Positions 25,089 through 34,011 are shown, counted from the first letter of the stretch. The stretch: 64,000 nucleotides of DNA from PALSA-610 sp038239145 (GCA_038239145.1 JBBSFB010000005.1:62001-126000); one strand, 5' to 3'. Made by a program: numbers and translations. Notes: a model not told the origin generated them from the letters alone.

Positions 25089-27791
25089 TCAGGTCCGCAG
25101 TCGCCGGAGGCCGGCCGGCGTCCGCGCGACCGGCGGCGAGACCCGGATCTTGACGTCGATCGCGAGCACGCCGGCGGGCGATACCACGACCGGGTTGATG
25201 TCCATCTCCACGACCTCTTCGATCTCCTCCGCGAGCACGCCGACCCGCAGGATCACTTCCTCGAGAGCGGCGACGTCGGTCGGCGCGCTCCCCCGGTAAC
25301 CGAAGAAGAGGCGCGAACCCCGAAGCGATCGGACGAGGTCGTGCGCATCTTCATCGGTCACCGGGACCAGGCGGAGGGCGTGGTCCCCGAGCAGCTCCGC
25401 GGTCACGCCGCCGAGCCCGAACAACACCAACGGCCCGAACGACGGATCGTGGGTGATCCCGAGGATCACCTCGACACCGGCGGGGACCATGGGCTGGACG
25501 ACCGCGCCCGTCATGGCGGGCCCGACCGATTGCAACATCGCGTCGAAGGCGATGCCAACGCTCGCTTCGTCACGAAGGCCGAGCGCGACGCCGCCCACAT
25601 CGGTCTTGTGCACGAGATCGGGCGCGCTCGCTTTCAACACGACCGGGAACCCGATCTCGCGGGCCGCGGCCCGAGCCTCGTCCGCGTCGGCCACCGAACG
25701 GAACGGCACGGTGGGGATTCCGAAACACGCCAGGAGCGCCGCGGCTTCCGGCTGATCGAGCCAACTGCCCTCGGGACTCTCGTGCAACGCCGCGCCGACG
25801 ATGGCGCGGGCGCCGTGCAGACTGATACCTGCGAGCGCCGGCACGCTTCCCGGCGGGCGCCGGCGCCAGTCCCCCAGTTCGGCGACCCGACCCAGCGCGT
25901 GCGCGGCCGATTCCGGGAACGCGAACGACGGGATCGTGCGGCGCCCGTCGATTCCCCGCAGCGCGTCCGGGACACCCGTGCTGCCGAGGAAACAGGCCAA
26001 CACCGGTTTGGTTACCTCCGTCCCGGCCGCCGTCGCGATCGCGTGAGCCACGTCGTCGGCGCGGGTAACGAGCGGCGGAACGAAGATCGCGAGCACCGCG
26101 TCGATCGCGGGGTCGGCGAGCGCGATGCGCAGGGCGCCTTCGAACTGTTCGGCCGTCGCGCCCGCAACCAGGTCGATCGGATTACGAACGGTCGCGCCGG
26201 GCGTGAGGATCTGGCGGAGCGCATCCTGCGTCGCCGGTCCGAGCTCGGCGATCTCGAGACCCGCGCCTTCGCAGGCATCGGCCGCGAGGATGCCGGGCCC
26301 ACCCGCATTGCTGACGATCGCGACGCGACGGCCTGCCGGAATCGGTTGGTGCGCGAGCACCATTGCCGTCGAGAGGAGCTCGTCGAGGGTGTCGACACGG
26401 ATCACCCCGGCTTGGCGAAACAGCGCGTCGACGGCCACATCGGATGATGCGAGCGCGGCGGTGTGCGACGAGGCGGCGCGGCTTCCGGCCGTGGTCCGGC
26501 CGCTCTTGACCGCGACGATCGGTTTCGAGCGGGCGAGGTTGCGCGCCAGCCGCGCGAACTTGCCCGGGTTACCGAACGACTCCAAGTAGAGGAGGATCAC
26601 TTCGGTCTGGGTGTCCTCGGCCCAGTACTGCAGCAGATCGTTGCCGCTGATGTCGGACTTGTTCCCCACCGACACGAACTGCGATATCCCGATGCCGAGG
26701 TCGCCGGCGCGGCTCATCAGCTCGATGCCGAGCCCGCCCGACTGCGACAGGAACGCCACGTTCCCGGCCACCGGGCGAGCAGGCGCGAAGGTGGCGTTCA
26801 TCCGGATGTTCGACGCGGTGTTCACCACGCCGAGACAGTTCGGCCCGACGACCCGCATGCCGTTGCCGCGCGCGAGCGCGACCAGCTCGCGCTCGGCCGC
26901 CTTCCCGTCGGTCCCCGTCTCCGCGAACCCGGCCGAGATGACGATCAGCCCGTGCACACCCTTCTCCGCACACTGCCGCGCGACTGTGAGCACGGCGGAT
27001 GCGGGGACGACGACGACCGCGAGATCGACCGCGTCGGGAACGTCGAGCACGCTCGCGTACGCGCGCACGCCCGCGACCGAGACCGACGTGGGATGCACGG
27101 GGTACACCGGGCCCTCGAACCCGTAGCCGAGCAGGTTGCGAAAGATCTCGTGCCCGATCGTTCCCGGGCTACGACCGGCACCGATCACCGCGATCGAACG
27201 GGGTGCGAGGAGCCGCTCGATCGACGCCGACTCGGCCCTGCTCTCGCGGGCGTCGACCACGCCGATCGAAGCCGGCGTAGGCGCGATCGCGAACCGCACG
27301 CGAATCGTTCCCTGATCGAAGTGACTCTCGGCGATCCATCCCGCGTCGGCGAAGACGCGGAGCATCTTCGAGTTGCTCGGAAGCGTGTCAGCCCAGAAGG
27401 TCGCAATGCCCTGGGCGCGGGCGACGACCGCGAGGTGCTCGAGCAACAGCGTCGCCAATCCGCGCCGTTGCTGATCGTCGGCAACGGTAAACGCGACCTC
27501 GGCTTCGGACGGCTCGATGCGGTCGTAACGTGCGACTGCGACGATCTCCGGTCCGAGCTGCGCGACCAGCACCATGTGATCGACGTAGTCGACGGATGTG
27601 AGCCGCTCCAGTTGCACCGCCGTTGGCCGAGGCACCGGCGAGAAGAACCGGAGATAGATCGAGTCGTCGCTGAGTCGTTCATAGAGACGCAGCAGTGCGG
27701 CCTCGTCGTCGGGCCGGCTCGGGCGTATGCGTGCGGTCCCACCGTCGGCCAGGACGACGTCGCTCTCCCAACGCGCCGGATACTCGACCAC
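25089..27791 (-). CDS. GNAT acetyltransferase fused to NDP-forming acyl-CoA synthetase
   Basis: 900 aa from a GTG at 27791. An N-terminal GNAT domain occupies residues about 15-165 (VADDQQRRGLATLLLEHLAVVARAQG is the acetyl-CoA loop). It is followed by a CoA-binding Rossmann domain (SIAVIGAGRSPGTIGHEIFRNLL), a succinyl-CoA-ligase-like domain (LSQSGGLGIELMSRAGDLGIG), a flavodoxin-like CoA-ligase segment with SHTAALASSD (phospho-His candidate), and a C-terminal ATP-grasp (FPVVLKASAPDLVHKTDVGGVALGL). This is the Pat-type protein acyltransferase/acetyl-CoA synthetase architecture. It is preceded by a DosR box 25 bp upstream, tying it to hypoxic metabolism. Confidence 0.92.
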   Translation of the reverse strand: MVEYPARWESDVVLADGGTARIRPSRPDDEAALLRLYERLSDDSIYLRFFSPVPRPTAVQLERLTSVDYVDHMVLVAQLGPEIVAVARYDRIEPSEAEVAFTVADDQQRRGLATLLLEHLAVVARAQGIATFWADTLPSNSKMLRVFADAGWIAESHFDQGTIRVRFAIAPTPASIGVVDARESRAESASIERLLAPRSIAVIGAGRSPGTIGHEIFRNLLGYGFEGPVYPVHPTSVSVAGVRAYASVLDVPDAVDLAVVVVPASAVLTVARQCAEKGVHGLIVISAGFAETGTDGKAAERELVALARGNGMRVVGPNCLGVVNTASNIRMNATFAPARPVAGNVAFLSQSGGLGIELMSRAGDLGIGISQFVSVGNKSDISGNDLLQYWAEDTQTEVILLYLESFGNPGKFARLARNLARSKPIVAVKSGRTTAGSRAASSHTAALASSDVAVDALFRQAGVIRVDTLDELLSTAMVLAHQPIPAGRRVAIVSNAGGPGILAADACEGAGLEIAELGPATQDALRQILTPGATVRNPIDLVAGATAEQFEGALRIALADPAIDAVLAIFVPPLVTRADDVAHAIATAAGTEVTKPVLACFLGSTGVPDALRGIDGRRTIPSFAFPESAAHALGRVAELGDWRRRPPGSVPALAGISLHGARAIVGAALHESPEGSWLDQPEAAALLACFGIPTVPFRSVADADEARAAAREIGFPVVLKASAPDLVHKTDVGGVALGLRDEASVGIAFDAMLQSVGPAMTGAVVQPMVPAGVEVILGITHDPSFGPLVLFGLGGVTAELLGDHALRLVPVTDEDAHDLVRSLRGSRLFFGYRGSAPTDVAALEEVILRVGVLAEEIEEVVEMDINPVVVSPAGVLAIDVKIRVSPPVARTPAGLRRLRT

Positions 27792-27815
27792 GAACCCAAG
27801 CTACGCGCGCCGGAT

Positions 27816-27829
27816 GGGACCAAAGTCCC
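27816..27829. promoter_or_regulatory. DosR box in divergent promoter
   Basis: GGGACCAAAGTCCC, followed by GAA, differs from the mycobacterial core GGGACTWWAGTCCC at a single position and has perfect GGGAC/GTCCC arms. It lies 25 bp before the acyl-CoA synthetase start and about 175 bp before the divergent PPOX gene, so it could serve either or both. Confidence 0.8.
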
Positions 27830-27946
27830 GAATCGCCCGTCAGACGTCCTTTGCCAACGCGGCCCATCGACTCTGCCACCCAGGGCCCGCGCAGCCGACG
27901 ATGACGAGAGATCCCAGCCTGGGGCGGACCCTTACGAGGAGACAAC

Positions 27947-28003
27947 GTGGCACAGACCCAGACACTCTTCCGGGACACCTGCGAACTGATCTCGACGCCG
28001 TGA
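27947..28003 (+). CDS. Possible 18-codon leader peptide ahead of the PPOX gene
   Basis: A GTG at 27947, preceded by a good ribosome-binding site (GAGGAGA), opens an 18-codon frame (VAQTQTLFRDTCELISTP) whose TGA overlaps the possible GTG start (28000) of the PPOX gene and is 2 bp from its ATG (28006). The PPOX ATG itself has no clear Shine-Dalgarno. Translational coupling by the short frame is inferred. It could instead be a chance frame. Confidence 0.4.
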   Translation: MAQTQTLFRDTCELISTP

Positions 28004-28005
28004 AC

Positions 28006-28464
28006 ATGGACTCCGATGGCGCAGGCGGCGACGGGGTACTCCAAACGCTGGACCGCAGCGTGTGTCTCGGACTCTTACGGGCCGAGAGCGTCGGGAGGAT
28101 CGCGCTCGTCGTCGACGGCGACCCGATCATCCTGCCGGTGAACTACCGCTTCGTAGAACCGGCGTCGGGTCCGTTGATCGCAGTCCGGACCCGGGCGGGC
28201 AGTGTCATCGACCACGCACCGACCAACGTCGCCTTCGAGATCGACTCGATCGATCCCGTACATCACCAAGGTTGGTCGGTACTCGCGCGGGGTGAGCTGC
28301 TCCACGCGGCGCGCTCGTCGTCCCAGTTCCGGGAGCGTTACGACCCGGAATCGTGGTTGGACGATCCGGAGTCGTGGCTGTTGATCGATCCCTGGGCCAT
28401 CACCGGCCGAGCGCTGCACGGCGCGGAACCAGTGTGGCCGCCGCGGCCGGGCGAATACATGTGA
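28006..28464 (+). CDS. Flavin-binding PPOX-fold protein (pyridoxamine-oxidase-like)
   Basis: 152 aa from the ATG at 28006; a GTG two codons earlier is also in frame. The pattern TLDRSVCLGLLRAESVGRIALVVDGDPIILPVNYRF, then AVRTRAGSVIDHAPTNVAFEIDSID, and GWSVLARGELLHA is the classic short PPOX split barrel that binds FMN or F420. Paralogue of the protein at 22853-23266. It is divergently transcribed from the acyl-CoA synthetase across the DosR box at 27816. Tail: ITGRALHGAEPVWPPRPGEYM. Probable member of the DevR regulon. Confidence 0.88.
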   Translation: MDSDGAGGDGVLQTLDRSVCLGLLRAESVGRIALVVDGDPIILPVNYRFVEPASGPLIAVRTRAGSVIDHAPTNVAFEIDSIDPVHHQGWSVLARGELLHAARSSSQFRERYDPESWLDDPESWLLIDPWAITGRALHGAEPVWPPRPGEYM

Positions 28465-28619
28465 CCGACCGCGGCCTGTGAGTCCGGTCCGTCCGGACGG
28501 TCTGTCGCCCGCCGCTCGGGCTCGGTCCTCCGATTCGGGGAAGGGCCCGCGTGCCCTTCAGCTGCCCCGTCCCGGGGTCGATAGCCACTCCGGCGAGCCG
28601 CGATCCGGAGGAGGCGACG

Positions 28620-29126
28620 ATGGTAATGAGCAGTCACGACTCGACGAAGACCGAGGATCGTGCCGCGGCCGGCCTCGATGTCACGGTCGGACTCGATGTC
28701 ACGACCGACGCGTGGAACCGCGCCGGCTTCCTCGCTGCGGCCCGACCCATGTTCGTGTCGTGCGAGTTGCGTGACGCGCCCGCCGCGCTCGCCCTGTTCG
28801 AGTTCCACGTGGGCGAGCTCACGGTCGGCACCGACGCCGCGTTCGACCGCGTGCTCGTCACGATGGTCGGCCTGATGCGCAAGGCGTTCCGGGCGTGCGA
28901 CATCATCGGTCGGGTCGACGAGTCGAGCCTGGCGCTTTTCCTCGGAGACTGCACGAACGAGGCGCTCGCCGCCGTCGAGGGGATGCGCGACGTCATCGAA
29001 GCCGTGAGCCCCGGGCAGGGCCTGGGCCTTGCGGTCGGGATGGCCCGGCGCGGCCCGGGCGGGAGCCTCGACGAACTGCTCGAAGAAGCACGCACCCGCG
29101 CGGATGCCGTGCGCGAGCAACCGTAG
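28620..29126 (+). CDS. Degenerate GGDEF-domain protein
   Basis: 168 aa from the ATG at 28620, which follows a strong GGAGGAG. The C-terminal two-thirds has GGDEF topology: ALALFEFHVGELTVGTDAAFDRVLVTMVGLMRKAFRACDIIGRVDESSLALFLGDC, then a helix and a GLGLAVGMA strand. At the catalytic position the sequence is GRVDESS instead of GG[DE]EF, so cyclase activity is unlikely; it may bind nucleotide or act as a scaffold. It sits between the DevR-linked PPOX gene and the secreted repeat protein, 42 bp from the latter. Confidence 0.75.
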   Translation: MVMSSHDSTKTEDRAAAGLDVTVGLDVTTDAWNRAGFLAAARPMFVSCELRDAPAALALFEFHVGELTVGTDAAFDRVLVTMVGLMRKAFRACDIIGRVDESSLALFLGDCTNEALAAVEGMRDVIEAVSPGQGLGLAVGMARRGPGGSLDELLEEARTRADAVREQP

Positions 29127-29167
29127 ACAACCTCGGGGAATCGGCGCCGAACTGCCGATGGGTACTC

Positions 29168-30994
29168 ATGCAGAAGACGCGGCTCGGACAATACTTCATC
29201 GCGGCCGCGCTGGTGCTCGCCGCAATCGTCGTGGCCCCGGCCCCGGCTGCGCATGCGCTCGGCCCGGTCCAGGTACTGACTCGGCCGGCCGCGCCTGCCT
29301 TCGCTCCGAGTTGGGCGAACACGGCGCTCAAAGAGGACGCGCCCGATCCCGACGTCGTGCGCTTCGGGAACACGTACTACGCGTACACGACCGGCACGAC
29401 GTGGGGTAACCACATCGGCGTGCTCCGATCGGCTTCGGCCGACCACGGCTACCAGACGGTCACCGGTGGTCAGTTCGGATCGTCGGCGTTCCCCGCGAAC
29501 CAGTCGGTTCCGTGGCAGGTGAACAACACGCAGCACGCGCCCGGTGTCTTCCAACCGACGCCCGGCCACTACGTCATGTACTACGACGCGCAGACCGTCT
29601 CGGGTCACGCGGGCCGCTACTGCCTCTCGGTTGCGACCGCGTCGAACCCGGCCGGCCCGTTCGTCGACCACACGACCAGCCCGTGGATGTGCCGCGACAC
29701 CGACTGCGGCGCGATCGACCCGAGCCCGCTCGTCGCCGGCGGCCGCGCCTGGCTGTACTTCAAGACGTACGACGACGCGTGCAACTCGACCCAACCGGCG
29801 CAGATCTTCGGGGTCGAACTGAGCGGCGACGGGCTACGGCAAGTCGGTACGCCGGCACCCGTCTTGTCGCAACGCAATCTGTCGAGCCCATTCGAGACCG
29901 TCGAGAGCCCGCAGATGTTGCAGGCGGGCGGGGCATTCATGCTCGTGTTCTCACGAGGCCAGTGGAACTCGAGCGGGTATCGGACCGCGTACGCGGTCTG
30001 CTCGTCGGCGCTCGGTCCGTGTTTCGAAGGCGGCACGATCCTCACGTCGTACGGCCGCGTCCTCGGCCCCGGCGGCGCCACGATATTCGCCGACAGCGGC
30101 GGGCAACCCTGGCTCGGGTTCCAGGGGTGGAACGGCGCGCCCGGATGCTCGACGTACAACGGGACGTCGTGCGCGCGGAAGCTGTACGTCGCCGCGCTGC
30201 AACTGAAACCGACGCCCGCCCAGGTGCGCTGCCACGCGGTCGCGCCGGTGAACGGATATCGCTTCGTCGCCGCCGACGGAGGCCTGTTCACGTTCGGCAA
30301 CGAGCAGTTCTGCGGGAGTGCCGGCTCTACGCCCCTCGGCGGTCGGATCGTCGGCATGGCCACCACTCCCGACAAAGGGGGCTACTGGCTCGCGGCCTCC
30401 GACGCGGAGGTCTGCGCTTTCGGGGACGCGAACTTCCACGGCTGCACCGACGCGTTGAACCTGCACCAGCCGATCGTCGGCATCGCAGCGACGCCGACCG
30501 GAAAGGGGTACTGGCTCGTGGCTGCCGACGGCGGCATCTTCTCCTTCGGCGACGCGAAGTTCCACGGCTCCATGGGCGGCCGCCACCTCAACTCGCCGAT
30601 CGTCGGCATGGCTTCGACCCGCAGCGGCAACGGCTACTGGTTCGTCGCTGCCGACGGCGGCATCTTCTCCTTCGGCGACGCGAGGTTCCACGGCTCCATG
30701 GGCGGGCAACACCTCAATCGGGCGATCGTGGGCATGACCGCGACCCACGGCGGCGCCGGGTATTGGTTCGTCGCCTCCGACGGCGGCATCTTCTCGTTCG
30801 GCGACGCGAGGTTCCACGGCTCCATGGGCGGGCAACACCTCAACCAGCCGATTGTCGGTATGACGACTTCCCCGGCCGGCAACGGCTACTGGTTCGTCGC
30901 CTCCGACGGCGGCATCTTCTCCTTCGGCGACGCGAAGTTCCACGGCTCCACCGGGGGTCAGCACCTCAATCAGCCCATCGCCGGAATGAGCTGA
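29168..30994 (+). CDS. Secreted GH43-like glycosidase with C-terminal 42-residue repeat domain
   Basis: 608 aa. Signal peptide at residues 1-30 (hydrophobic AAALVLAAIVVAPAPA, cleavage after AHA). Residues about 50-355 look like the five-bladed GH43 fold: EDAPDPDVVRFGNTYYAYTTG (base Asp), CGAIDPSPLV (pKa Asp) and FETVESPQM (acid Glu). Residues about 370-608 are five and a half repeats of about 42 residues with the core GYWxVAxDGGIFSFGDAKFHGS, which should form beta-propeller-like blades and are common in secreted Acidimicrobiia proteins. Probably a cell-surface or extracellular polysaccharide-acting enzyme. An arabinan- or xylan-like substrate is only inferred. Confidence 0.85.
   Translation: MQKTRLGQYFIAAALVLAAIVVAPAPAAHALGPVQVLTRPAAPAFAPSWANTALKEDAPDPDVVRFGNTYYAYTTGTTWGNHIGVLRSASADHGYQTVTGGQFGSSAFPANQSVPWQVNNTQHAPGVFQPTPGHYVMYYDAQTVSGHAGRYCLSVATASNPAGPFVDHTTSPWMCRDTDCGAIDPSPLVAGGRAWLYFKTYDDACNSTQPAQIFGVELSGDGLRQVGTPAPVLSQRNLSSPFETVESPQMLQAGGAFMLVFSRGQWNSSGYRTAYAVCSSALGPCFEGGTILTSYGRVLGPGGATIFADSGGQPWLGFQGWNGAPGCSTYNGTSCARKLYVAALQLKPTPAQVRCHAVAPVNGYRFVAADGGLFTFGNEQFCGSAGSTPLGGRIVGMATTPDKGGYWLAASDAEVCAFGDANFHGCTDALNLHQPIVGIAATPTGKGYWLVAADGGIFSFGDAKFHGSMGGRHLNSPIVGMASTRSGNGYWFVAADGGIFSFGDARFHGSMGGQHLNRAIVGMTATHGGAGYWFVASDGGIFSFGDARFHGSMGGQHLNQPIVGMTTSPAGNGYWFVASDGGIFSFGDAKFHGSTGGQHLNQPIAGMS
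30347..30994 (+). repeat. 126-bp tandem coding repeats
   Basis: Units begin with ATCGTCGG(C/T)AT at 30347, 30473, 30599, 30725 and 30851, with a partial sixth copy to 30994; each encodes one 42-residue repeat. The last four are very similar at the DNA level, suggesting recent expansion by unequal recombination; the first is more divergent. Confidence 0.9.
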
Positions 30995-31070
30995 TCGGCG
31001 CAACCGGTGTAGACCGGCCGAAGGGTCAATGGACCAAGCCCTCGGGAACGTGCTCTGCTGGACGGCGACC

Positions 31071-32720
31071 ATGAGCACATCACGAAGCAACGACGCGACC
31101 TGGTGGCGCCAGGCCGCGGTGTACCAGATCTATCCGAGGAGCTTCGCCGACGCGAACGGTGACGGGATCGGCGACCTCGACGGCATCGTCTCCCGGGTCG
31201 AGTACCTCGATCGGCTCGGCATCGACGCGGTGTGGATGAGCCCGTTCTACCCGTCCGCACTCGTCGACGGCGGCTACGACATCGACGACTACCGCGACAT
31301 CGACCCGCGCATCGGGACCCTCGAACAGTTCGACGTGCTCGTCGCGGCGCTTCACGCGCGCGACATCAAGGTCATCGTCGACATCGTCCCGAACCACAGC
31401 TCGGATCGGCACGAGTGGTTCCGGGCCGCGCTGGCGGCGCCCGCGGGTTCAGTCGAGCGCGACCGGTACATCTTCCGAGACGGCACCGGACCGAAAGGTG
31501 ACCAACCCCCCGCCGACTGGCTCTCGTTCTTCGGCGGCCCCGCGTGGAGCCGGGTGCCGGACGGACAGTGGTACCTGCACCTCTTCACGGCGGAGCAGCC
31601 CGACTGGAACTGGGACAACGACGAGGTCCGGCGCGATTTCCTCCGGACGCTGAAGTTCTGGGGCGACCGCGGTGTCGACGGCTTCCGCGTCGATGTTGCA
31701 CACCTGCTGGCGAAGAACCTGCCGGTTGAGCTCCCGAGCTGGGACGACCTCATGCAGGGCCTCACGCCCGACAGCACACGCTGGGCCGTCGGCGACCACC
31801 CCATCTGGGATCGCGACGACGTCGACCGGATCTACCGGGAGTGGCGGGAGCTGTTCGACACCTACTCGCCCCCGCTGACCGCGGTCGCGGAAGCGTGGGT
31901 GTCGGCCGATCGCCGCGTTCGCTATGCGAGCAGCACCGGACTCGGCCAGGCGTTCAACTTCGATCTGTTACAGGCGGATTGGGACTCGAGCCAGTTCCGC
32001 CGCATCATCCGCGCCAACCTCGACCTCGCTCGTTCCAGCGGCGCATCGAGCACGTGGGTCTTCTCCAACCACGACGTCGTGCGTCACGCGACCCGCTTCG
32101 CACTGCCGTCGGCGACGGGAGCCGCGGCCTGGTTGCAGGCGGGAGCCGACCCCGGCGTCGAAGACCGCGCGCTCGGTCTCCGGCGTGCACGCGCGGCAAC
32201 GCTGCTCGCGCTCGCGCTGCCTGGAAGCATGTACATCTACCAGGGCGAGGAGCTCGGGCTCCCCGAGGTCACCGACATCGCCGCCGAGAAGAAACAGGAT
32301 CCCGTCTTCTTCCGCACCGAGGGCGCCGATGCCGGCCGCGACGGTTGCCGGGTGCCGTTACCGTGGACGGCGACCGGCGCCTCGTTCGGATTCGGCGCCG
32401 ACGCGCCGCACCTGCCGCAACCACGGTGGTTCGGGCAGTACGCGGTCGAAGTGGAAGCGGCCGATCCCGACTCGACGTTGTCATTCTACCGGCGCGCGCT
32501 CGCACTCCGGCACGAGCTGCAGCGCGACGAGGATTTCGAGTGGATGGAAACCAGCGACTCCGTCGTGTCGTTCCTCCGATCGGGCGGCTGGGCGTCGCTG
32601 ACCAACTTCGGTTCGGCTCCAATACTGCTGCCGCCGGGAACGGTGCTCCTGTGCAGTGACGGGTTGACACAACTGGATCGGTTACCGACCGCCACGACGG
32701 TTTGGCTCCGACTCGACTGA
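31071..32720 (+). CDS. GH13 alpha-glucosidase / oligo-1,6-glucosidase-like enzyme
   Basis: 549 aa from the ATG at 31071 (MSTSRSND). The (beta/alpha)8 barrel carries conserved regions: QIYPRSFADANGDGIGDLDGI, DIVPNHSSD (region I), GFRVDVAHLL (nucleophile Asp208), AVAEAWVSAD (acid/base Glu274) and VFSNHDVVRH (Asp335). The short region after the barrel is a small beta C-domain. The features fit subfamily members acting on maltose, isomaltose or sucrose-like oligosaccharides. No signal peptide, so cytoplasmic. It lies between the secreted glycosidase and a glycosyltransferase, suggesting a sugar-use neighbourhood. Confidence 0.93.
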   Translation: MSTSRSNDATWWRQAAVYQIYPRSFADANGDGIGDLDGIVSRVEYLDRLGIDAVWMSPFYPSALVDGGYDIDDYRDIDPRIGTLEQFDVLVAALHARDIKVIVDIVPNHSSDRHEWFRAALAAPAGSVERDRYIFRDGTGPKGDQPPADWLSFFGGPAWSRVPDGQWYLHLFTAEQPDWNWDNDEVRRDFLRTLKFWGDRGVDGFRVDVAHLLAKNLPVELPSWDDLMQGLTPDSTRWAVGDHPIWDRDDVDRIYREWRELFDTYSPPLTAVAEAWVSADRRVRYASSTGLGQAFNFDLLQADWDSSQFRRIIRANLDLARSSGASSTWVFSNHDVVRHATRFALPSATGAAAWLQAGADPGVEDRALGLRRARAATLLALALPGSMYIYQGEELGLPEVTDIAAEKKQDPVFFRTEGADAGRDGCRVPLPWTATGASFGFGADAPHLPQPRWFGQYAVEVEAADPDSTLSFYRRALALRHELQRDEDFEWMETSDSVVSFLRSGGWASLTNFGSAPILLPPGTVLLCSDGLTQLDRLPTATTVWLRLD

Positions 32721-32839
32721 GCCCGACGCGCGACCTGTTACGGGATCACCCGCAAGCGACGGCGGGTTCTCACCTATTGCCCCGCAACGGCGGGAAGGTC
32801 AGGCTGGTCGCTCGCAACGCGAGACGGCGAAGGGCGCAG

Positions 32840-33988
32840 ATGCGGGTACTCGTGACGTCCACTCCCGGCGCCGGTCACCTCCATCCACTGGTACCCCTCG
32901 CGAGCGCTGCGCACGCCGCGGGGCACGAACTGTTGTGGGCCACGGCCGAGGAGTCGTGCGCGCAGATCGCGCGGTACGGATTTCGCGCCGCCCCCGCGGG
33001 GATCGGGGTGCGGGAACGAACCGAACGATTCTCCCGGCGTCCCGCCGACGCGTCTCTCCTCCCCCGGCAGCGCCGCGCGGAGCTGATGTCGGGACTGTTC
33101 GGCTGGGTCGCCGCGCCGCGGATGCGCCGAGACCTCGCACCGATCGTCGACCAGTTCGAGCCCGACGTGATCATCAGCGATCTGGCTGAGCTTGCGGCCG
33201 CGCCGGTGGCTCGCAGCCGGGAGATCCCGCACGTGACCGTCGGATTCAGCGGCGCGCTCTCGGATTCGGTGCACAATGCCGTCGTCGAGAGCGTGAGCCC
33301 GGTCTGGAAAGACGAGGGTCTTCCTGCTCCCGGAATCGAGGACCTGTACGGGGAGCTGTACCTGCACGGGTTCCCACCCTCGCTCGGATCGCCGCCGCCG
33401 ATCGCGGCCGCCGCGTCGATGCGCCCCGAACACTTCGACGGTGCCGCGGTGTCCGAGTCGCCCGGCTGGGCCGCGAACTTCGGGCACGATCGGCCGGGCG
33501 CCTATGTCACGTTCGGTACGGCGATGGGAGCGTTGGCGCCGTGGCGCGCGCTCTTCGAAGCGCTCTCGACGGTAGAGGTGGACGCGGTCGTGACGATCGG
33601 ATCGACGGTCGACGTCTCCGCACTGGGACCGATCCCCGACAACGTGAGGGTCGAGAGGTACGTCCCGCAAGGCTTTCTCCTCGATCGCGCAAGCATCGTC
33701 GCGTCGCACGGTGGCGCGGGGACGATGCTCGCAACCGCGGAGCGCGGCGTACCGCAACTGTGCACGCCCGTCGGCGCCGACCAGTGGGACAACGCCGACG
33801 CCCTGGCCGCGGCCGGTGCCGGTATCACCGTCGAGATGGATCAACGCGACGCGTCCACGCTCCACGATCTGCTCGGCCGGCTCCTCACGGACCAGGGCCT
33901 GCATACCGCGGCCCGTCGGCTCGCGTCGGAGTTCGCCGAGCTTCCCCACCCGCGTGAGCTCATCCCGAGGATCGAGACCCTCCGCTAG
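32840..33988 (+). CDS. GT1-family (MGT-like) glycosyltransferase
   Basis: 382 aa from the ATG at 32840. N-terminal GT-B half: RVLVTSTPGAGHLHPLVPLASAAHAAGHELLWATAEE. C-terminal donor-binding half: RVERYVPQGFLLDRASIVASHGGAGTMLATAERGVPQLCTPVGADQWDNADALAAAGAGI, with the HGGxGT and DQ(W/P)xNA signature of UDP- or TDP-sugar macrolide/terpenoid glycosyltransferases. It would glycosylate a small lipophilic aglycone. The lead-in from 32721 shows no gene. Convergent with the 34089 gene across a GC-rich hairpin. Confidence 0.9.
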   Translation: MRVLVTSTPGAGHLHPLVPLASAAHAAGHELLWATAEESCAQIARYGFRAAPAGIGVRERTERFSRRPADASLLPRQRRAELMSGLFGWVAAPRMRRDLAPIVDQFEPDVIISDLAELAAAPVARSREIPHVTVGFSGALSDSVHNAVVESVSPVWKDEGLPAPGIEDLYGELYLHGFPPSLGSPPPIAAAASMRPEHFDGAAVSESPGWAANFGHDRPGAYVTFGTAMGALAPWRALFEALSTVEVDAVVTIGSTVDVSALGPIPDNVRVERYVPQGFLLDRASIVASHGGAGTMLATAERGVPQLCTPVGADQWDNADALAAAGAGITVEMDQRDASTLHDLLGRLLTDQGLHTAARRLASEFAELPHPRELIPRIETLR

Positions 33989-34011
33989 CTGAGGTGGGCG
34001 CCGCGCGCACG

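Noticed and set aside
24150..26447. 765-codon plus-strand frame opposite the USP and acyl-CoA synthetase genes
   Set aside because: Low-complexity charged sequence, antisense to two clearly conserved genes.
28489..28500. Palindrome CCGTCCGGACGG after the PPOX gene as a terminator
   Set aside because: Perfect palindrome without a loop cannot form a stable hairpin; position only suggests a possible binding site.
30347..30994. Regular 126-bp repeats as a CRISPR-like array
   Set aside because: They are in frame, encode a conserved protein repeat and have no unique spacers.
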